A program made the position numbers and the translations under genes. From contig NZ_BBWH01000036.1 of the NCBI RefSeq assembly GCF_001463705.1, positions 48,734 to 112,733 of the forward strand: a stretch of DNA of 64,000 nt, in the 5' to 3' direction. The DNA is from Aureimonas sp. AU12 (GTDB taxonomy: Bacteria; Pseudomonadota; Alphaproteobacteria; Rhizobiales; Rhizobiaceae). How positions within the stretch are numbered: the stretch's first letter is position 1; each line of letters begins with the position of its first letter. This document shows, piece after piece, positions 60,182-64,000 of the stretch. The notes under the pieces were generated by a model. The model saw only the letters and a program-made list of their open reading frames with translations, ran no database searches and was not told the DNA's origin.

Positions 60182-62095
60182 ATGAACCCGACGGCTCCGA
60201 CGCTGGACCTCGTTACTATCGGCCGATCCTCCGTGGATCTCTACGGCCAGCAGATCGGCACGCGGCTGGAGGATGTCGGCTCCTTCGCCAAGTCCGTCGG
60301 GGGATGCCCCACGAACATCGCGGTCGGCACGGCGCGGCTCGGCCTCAAATCGGCGCTGCTGACGCGCGTCGGCAACGAGCAGTTCGGCCGCTTCATCCGG
60401 GAGCAGCTGGCGCGCGAGGGCGTCGAGACGGCGGGCATCGCCACCGACCCGGAGCGGCTGACGGCGCTGGCGATCCTCTCGGTGGAGAGCGACAAGTCCT
60501 TCCCGCTGCTCTTCTACCGCGACAACTGCGCCGACAACGCGCTCTGCGAGGACGATGTCGACGAGGCGTTCATCCGCTCGGCGCGCGCCGTGCTGGTCAC
60601 CGGCACCCATTTCGCCAAGCCCCACACCGACGCCGCGCAGCGAAAGGCGATGCGGATCGCCAAGGCGAACGGCGCGCGGATCGTGCTCGACATCGACTAC
60701 CGCCCCAACCTCTGGGGCCTTGCCGGCCACGACGCGGGCGACAATCGCTACATCGCCTCCGAGGCGGTGTCGCAGAAGATGAAGACGGTGCTGGCCGATT
60801 GCGACCTCATCGTCGGCACCGAGGAGGAGGTGTTCATCGCCTCCGGCACGAGCGATCTTCTCGACGCGCTGAAGACGATCCGCGCCCATTCGGCGGCGAC
60901 GATCGTCCTGAAGCGCGGGCCGATGGGCTGCATCGTCTATGATGGCGCGATCCCCGACGATCTCGAAGAGGGCATCGTCGGCAAGGGCTTCCCGATCGAG
61001 GTCTACAACGTGCTCGGTGCGGGCGATGCGTTCATGTCGGGCTTCCTGCGAGGCTGGCTGCGAGACGAGCCGCACGCGACCTCGGCGACCTGGGCCAATG
61101 CCTGCGGCGCCTTCGCCGTGTCGCGGCTTCTCTGTGCGCCGGAAATCCCGACCTGGGCGGAGCTACAGTATTTCCTGGCCAAGGGCAGCCCGGAACGGGC
61201 GCTGCGCAAGGACGCCGCGATCAACCACATCCATTGGGCGACGACGCGCCGGCGGGCAATCCCGCAGCTGATGGCCTTCGCCATCGATCACCGCTCGCAG
61301 CTGGAGGACCTGGCGGCGGGCGATCCGGCGCGCCTCGCCCGCATCCCCGAGTTCAAGGTGCTGGCCGTTCGCGCGGCGGCGAGCGTTGCGGCGGGCCGGC
61401 CGGGCTACGGCATGCTTCTCGACGACAAGTACGGGCGCGAGGCGCTGTTCGCCGCCGCGCGCGAGCCGGACTTCTGGGTCGCCAAGCCGATCGAGCAGCC
61501 GGGCTCGCGCCCGCTGCGCTTCGAATTCGGCCAGGATCTCGGCAGCCGGCTGGTGGAATGGCCGGTGGATCACTGCATCAAGGTGCTCTGCTTCTATCAT
61601 CCCGACGACCCGGCCGAGCTGAAGGCCGTACAGATCGACAAGCTGCGCTCGGCCTTCGAGGCGGCGCGCAAGGTCGGGCGCGAGATCCTCATCGAGATCA
61701 TCGCCGGCAAGCACGGGGCCCTCGACGACCACACGGTGGCGCGGGCCCTGAGCGAGATGTACGACGAAGGGCTGACGCCCGACTGGTGGAAGCTGGAGCC
61801 GCAGGCGAACCGGCGCGCCTTCGAGGAGATCGACGCGGTGATCGCGGCGCGCGATCCGCTCTGCCGCGGCGTGCTGCTGCTGGGGCTGGAGGCGCCGGTC
61901 GAGGCGCTGCGCGAGGGGTTCGAGGCAGCGCGTGCCTCGCGCTCGGTGAAGGGCTTCGCGGTCGGTCGCACGATCTGGGTGGAGGCGGCGCGGCGCTGGT
62001 TGGCCGGCGAGATCGACGACGCGGCGGCGGTGGCCGACATGGCCGCCCGGTTCCAGGTCCTGACGGACCTCTGGCTCGCCGCTGAAGCGGGCTGA
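60182..62095 (+). CDS. iolC: 5-dehydro-2-deoxygluconokinase fused to DUF2090 (putative aldolase) domain
   Basis: 637 residues; GGGAGGG lies five bases upstream. Residues 1-320 are a PfkB kinase: VTIGRSSVDLYGQQIG, GGCPTNIAVGTARLGLKS and NVLGAGDAFMSGFLRG (catalytic Asp near 280). Residues about 330-637 are a DUF2090 domain: QLMAFAIDHRSQLEDLA, HCIKVLCFYHPDDP, ILIEIIAGKHGALDD and VKGFAVGRTIW, a TIM-barrel pattern. The kinase phosphorylates 2-deoxy-5-keto-gluconate. The DUF2090 part is generally annotated as the 2-deoxy-5-keto-gluconate-6-phosphate aldolase (IolJ function). This fusion is common in Hyphomicrobiales. Confidence 0.92.
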   Translation: MNPTAPTLDLVTIGRSSVDLYGQQIGTRLEDVGSFAKSVGGCPTNIAVGTARLGLKSALLTRVGNEQFGRFIREQLAREGVETAGIATDPERLTALAILSVESDKSFPLLFYRDNCADNALCEDDVDEAFIRSARAVLVTGTHFAKPHTDAAQRKAMRIAKANGARIVLDIDYRPNLWGLAGHDAGDNRYIASEAVSQKMKTVLADCDLIVGTEEEVFIASGTSDLLDALKTIRAHSAATIVLKRGPMGCIVYDGAIPDDLEEGIVGKGFPIEVYNVLGAGDAFMSGFLRGWLRDEPHATSATWANACGAFAVSRLLCAPEIPTWAELQYFLAKGSPERALRKDAAINHIHWATTRRRAIPQLMAFAIDHRSQLEDLAAGDPARLARIPEFKVLAVRAAASVAAGRPGYGMLLDDKYGREALFAAAREPDFWVAKPIEQPGSRPLRFEFGQDLGSRLVEWPVDHCIKVLCFYHPDDPAELKAVQIDKLRSAFEAARKVGREILIEIIAGKHGALDDHTVARALSEMYDEGLTPDWWKLEPQANRRAFEEIDAVIAARDPLCRGVLLLGLEAPVEALREGFEAARASRSVKGFAVGRTIWVEAARRWLAGEIDDAAAVADMAARFQVLTDLWLAAEAG

Positions 62096-62176
62096 ACCGG
62101 CCGCCGCGCGAGCGACGCCCCAGGATGATGCGGCCGGGCCTTCAGGGTCCGCGCCGCAAGGGAGGACGAGAGACCG

Positions 62177-64000
62177 ATGAATGCTCCAACAGTTCGCCTG
62201 ACGATGGCCCAGGCCGTGGCGCGGTTCCTGACGCGGCAGATGACGGTGATCGACGGCGAGACCATGCCGATCTTCGGCGGCGTCTTCGCCATCTTCGGCC
62301 ATGGCAACGTGGCGGGGCTCGGCGAGGCGCTCTACGGGGTGCGCGAGGAGATCATCACCTACCGGGCGCAGAACGAGCAGGGCATGGCGAACGCCGCCAT
62401 CGCCTTCGCCAAGGCGAGCTTCCGCCGCCGCTTCATGGCCTGCACCACCTCGATCGGGCCGGGCGCGCTCAACATGGTCACATCCGCCGCGCTCGCCCAT
62501 GCCAACCGCCTGCCGGTGCTGTTCCTGCCCGGCGACGTCTTCGCCGGTCGCCAGCCCGACCCGGTGCTCCAGCAGATCGAGGATTTCGGCGACGGCACGA
62601 TGTCGGCCACCGACTGCTTCCGGCCGGTGTCGCGCTATTTCGACCGGATCACCCGCCCCGAGCAGATCGTGCCGGCGCTGCGCCGCGCCATGCAGGTGCT
62701 GACCGATCCCGCCGAATGCGGGCCGGTGACGCTAGCGCTCTGCCAGGACGTGCAGGCGGAAGCCTTCGACTATCCCGAAAGCTTCTTCGCGGAGCGGATC
62801 TGGGCGCCGCGCCGCATCCGGCCCGACGCCGAGGAACTCGCCGCCGCGCTCGAACGCCTCAGGTTAGCGAAGAAACCCCTCATCGTCGCCGGTGGCGGCG
62901 TCCTCTACTCGCAGGCGTCGGATGCCTTGCGCCGCTTCGCCGAGACGCACGGCGTTCCCGTCACTGAAACGCATGGCGGCAAGTCGTCCCTGCCGCATTC
63001 GCATGCGCTGAACATGGGCGCCGTCGGCGTCACCGGCTCGTCGGCCTCGAACGCGCTGGCGGCCGAGAGCGACCTGATCCTCGCCGTCGGCACCCGGCTC
63101 GCCGACTTCACCACCGGCTCCTGGGCGCTCTTCCAGAACCCCGAGGTCTCGCTCATCGGTCTCAACGTCCAGCCCTTCGACGCCGGCAAGCATGACGGGC
63201 TGCCGCTCGTGGCCGACGCCCTCACCGGCCTCGACGAACTCTCGGCGGGGCTTGGGGCCCATCGCTTCGATACGGCCTGGCAGGACAAGGCGATCAAGGG
63301 CAAGCGGGCGTGGATGGAGGCGACCGAGGCCGTGATCGCCCCGACCCATGCCGAACGCCCGAGCGACGCGGAGGTGATCGGCGCCGTGCACCGCGCCCGC
63401 AATTCGCCCGATACGATCCTCGTCTGCGCCGCCGGCGGCCTGCCGGGCGAATTGCACAAGCTCTGGCAGGCGGAGGCGCCAGGCGGCTACCACATGGAAT
63501 ACGGCTTCTCGACCATGGGCTACGAGATCGCCGGCGGCTTCGGCGTCAAGCTCGCCCATCCCGAGAAGGACGTCGTCGTCATGGTCGGCGACGGCTCCTA
63601 CATGATGCTGAATTCCGAGATCGCCTCGTCGATCATGGCTGGGGCCAAGATCACGATCGTCGTCCTCGACAATGCCGGCTATGCTTGCATCAACCGGCTG
63701 CAGATGGCCTGCGGCGGCGCCAACTTCAACAACATGCTGGCCGACACCCACCATGTCGAACTGCCCAGGATCGACTTTGCCGCCCATGCCGCGGCGATGG
63801 GCGCTCATGCCCTGAAGGTCGCCTCGATCGGTGAGCTCGAAAGCGCGCTTGTCGAGACGAAGCGGGAGACGCGCACCACCGTCATCGTCATCGACACCGA
63901 CCATCTGAAGACGACGCAAGCCGGCGGTCACTGGTGGGACGTGGCGGTGCCGGAGGTGTCAGTCCGCCCCGAGGTGCGCCGGGCGCGCGCGGGCTACGAG
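62177..64000 (+). CDS. iolD: 3D-trihydroxycyclohexane-1,2-dione hydrolase, partial (3' end beyond window)
   Basis: 608 residues, nearly complete, from an ATG with GGGAGGA upstream. A ThDP-dependent enzyme: catalytic Glu in YRAQNEQGMANAAIAFAKA (near 67), mid-domain PLIVAGGGVLYSQAS, and ThDP-Mg site VMVGDGSYMMLNSEIASS near 470, followed by LDNAGYACINRLQ. The final visible residues show GGHWWDVAVPEVS, an IolD family ending. It opens the ring of the diketo-inositol to 5-deoxyglucuronate, the step before IolB. It is 81 bases after iolC on the same strand. Confidence 0.93.
   Translation, partial: MNAPTVRLTMAQAVARFLTRQMTVIDGETMPIFGGVFAIFGHGNVAGLGEALYGVREEIITYRAQNEQGMANAAIAFAKASFRRRFMACTTSIGPGALNMVTSAALAHANRLPVLFLPGDVFAGRQPDPVLQQIEDFGDGTMSATDCFRPVSRYFDRITRPEQIVPALRRAMQVLTDPAECGPVTLALCQDVQAEAFDYPESFFAERIWAPRRIRPDAEELAAALERLRLAKKPLIVAGGGVLYSQASDALRRFAETHGVPVTETHGGKSSLPHSHALNMGAVGVTGSSASNALAAESDLILAVGTRLADFTTGSWALFQNPEVSLIGLNVQPFDAGKHDGLPLVADALTGLDELSAGLGAHRFDTAWQDKAIKGKRAWMEATEAVIAPTHAERPSDAEVIGAVHRARNSPDTILVCAAGGLPGELHKLWQAEAPGGYHMEYGFSTMGYEIAGGFGVKLAHPEKDVVVMVGDGSYMMLNSEIASSIMAGAKITIVVLDNAGYACINRLQMACGGANFNNMLADTHHVELPRIDFAAHAAAMGAHALKVASIGELESALVETKRETRTTVIVIDTDHLKTTQAGGHWWDVAVPEVSVRPEVRRARAGYE

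Overview
The window is very GC-rich, densely packed DNA with strong third-position G/C bias. Many genes are joined by ATGA, GTGA or TTGA stop/start overlaps. Gene content points to an alphaproteobacterium of the Hyphomicrobiales (Rhizobiales): an IolC fused to a DUF2090 domain, a MurR/RpiR-type iol regulator, an alpha-ketoglutaric semialdehyde dehydrogenase, a HisKA_2 kinase, a Hint_2 protein and a fused sucrose-phosphate synthase/phosphatase. A plant-surface or soil relative (Aurantimonadaceae or Methylobacteriaceae-like) would fit, but no rRNA or tRNA is present to fix the genus. I saw no insertion sequence, prophage, CRISPR array or replication origin.

Region 1 (1-16715) is a surface-glycan or secreted-protein locus. 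It holds a GT4 glycosyltransferase (cut by the window edge), two proteins with a recurring beta-type 'GW' module, an unknown protein, an RTX-like calcium-binding repeat protein, a large TPR protein ending in a GT32-type transferase, a Gly/Ser/Ala-rich protein ending in a Hint domain, and two GT2-type proteins that carry or resemble the same module. A 577-bp non-coding stretch (11266-11842) contains nested perfect inverted repeats that look like a structured RNA or cruciform.

Region 2 (16716-24384) is a complete branched-chain-amino-acid-type ABC transporter operon (livK-G-F-H-M) coupled to a GMC alcohol dehydrogenase, with a divergent LysR regulator. Region 3 (24493-35630) is a second glycosyltransferase-rich area. 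It has a MurG-like transferase, a GT2, a bifunctional sucrose-phosphate synthase/phosphatase, two GT4s, a zinc-ribbon GT2-like protein, and a cassette of acyl-CoA dehydrogenase, PIG-L deacetylase/methyltransferase fusion and GT2.

Region 4 (35636-46460) is mostly sensing and single metabolic genes: KGSA dehydrogenase; a sulfotransferase-like protein translationally coupled to a CHASE3-type histidine kinase and two response-regulator proteins; an OhrR-type MarR regulator; a zinc-ribbon protein; mannitol dehydrogenase; and a GGDEF-EAL protein divergent from a BLUF blue-light receptor. Region 5 (46533-57600) holds sugar and lactone metabolism: CutC, a ROK kinase, a leftward operon (DoxX, cupin, SMP-30 lactonase, VOC protein) and a rightward operon (GMC oxidoreductase, zwf, GH63-type glucosidase, DedA). 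Region 6 (57609-64000) has RNase HI and the myo-inositol catabolic genes iolB (leftward) and iolR-iolC-iolD (rightward, iolD cut by the window end).

Starts were chosen by ribosome-binding sites, overlaps and family length. Long open frames antisense to the genes listed here were treated as GC-driven shadows.
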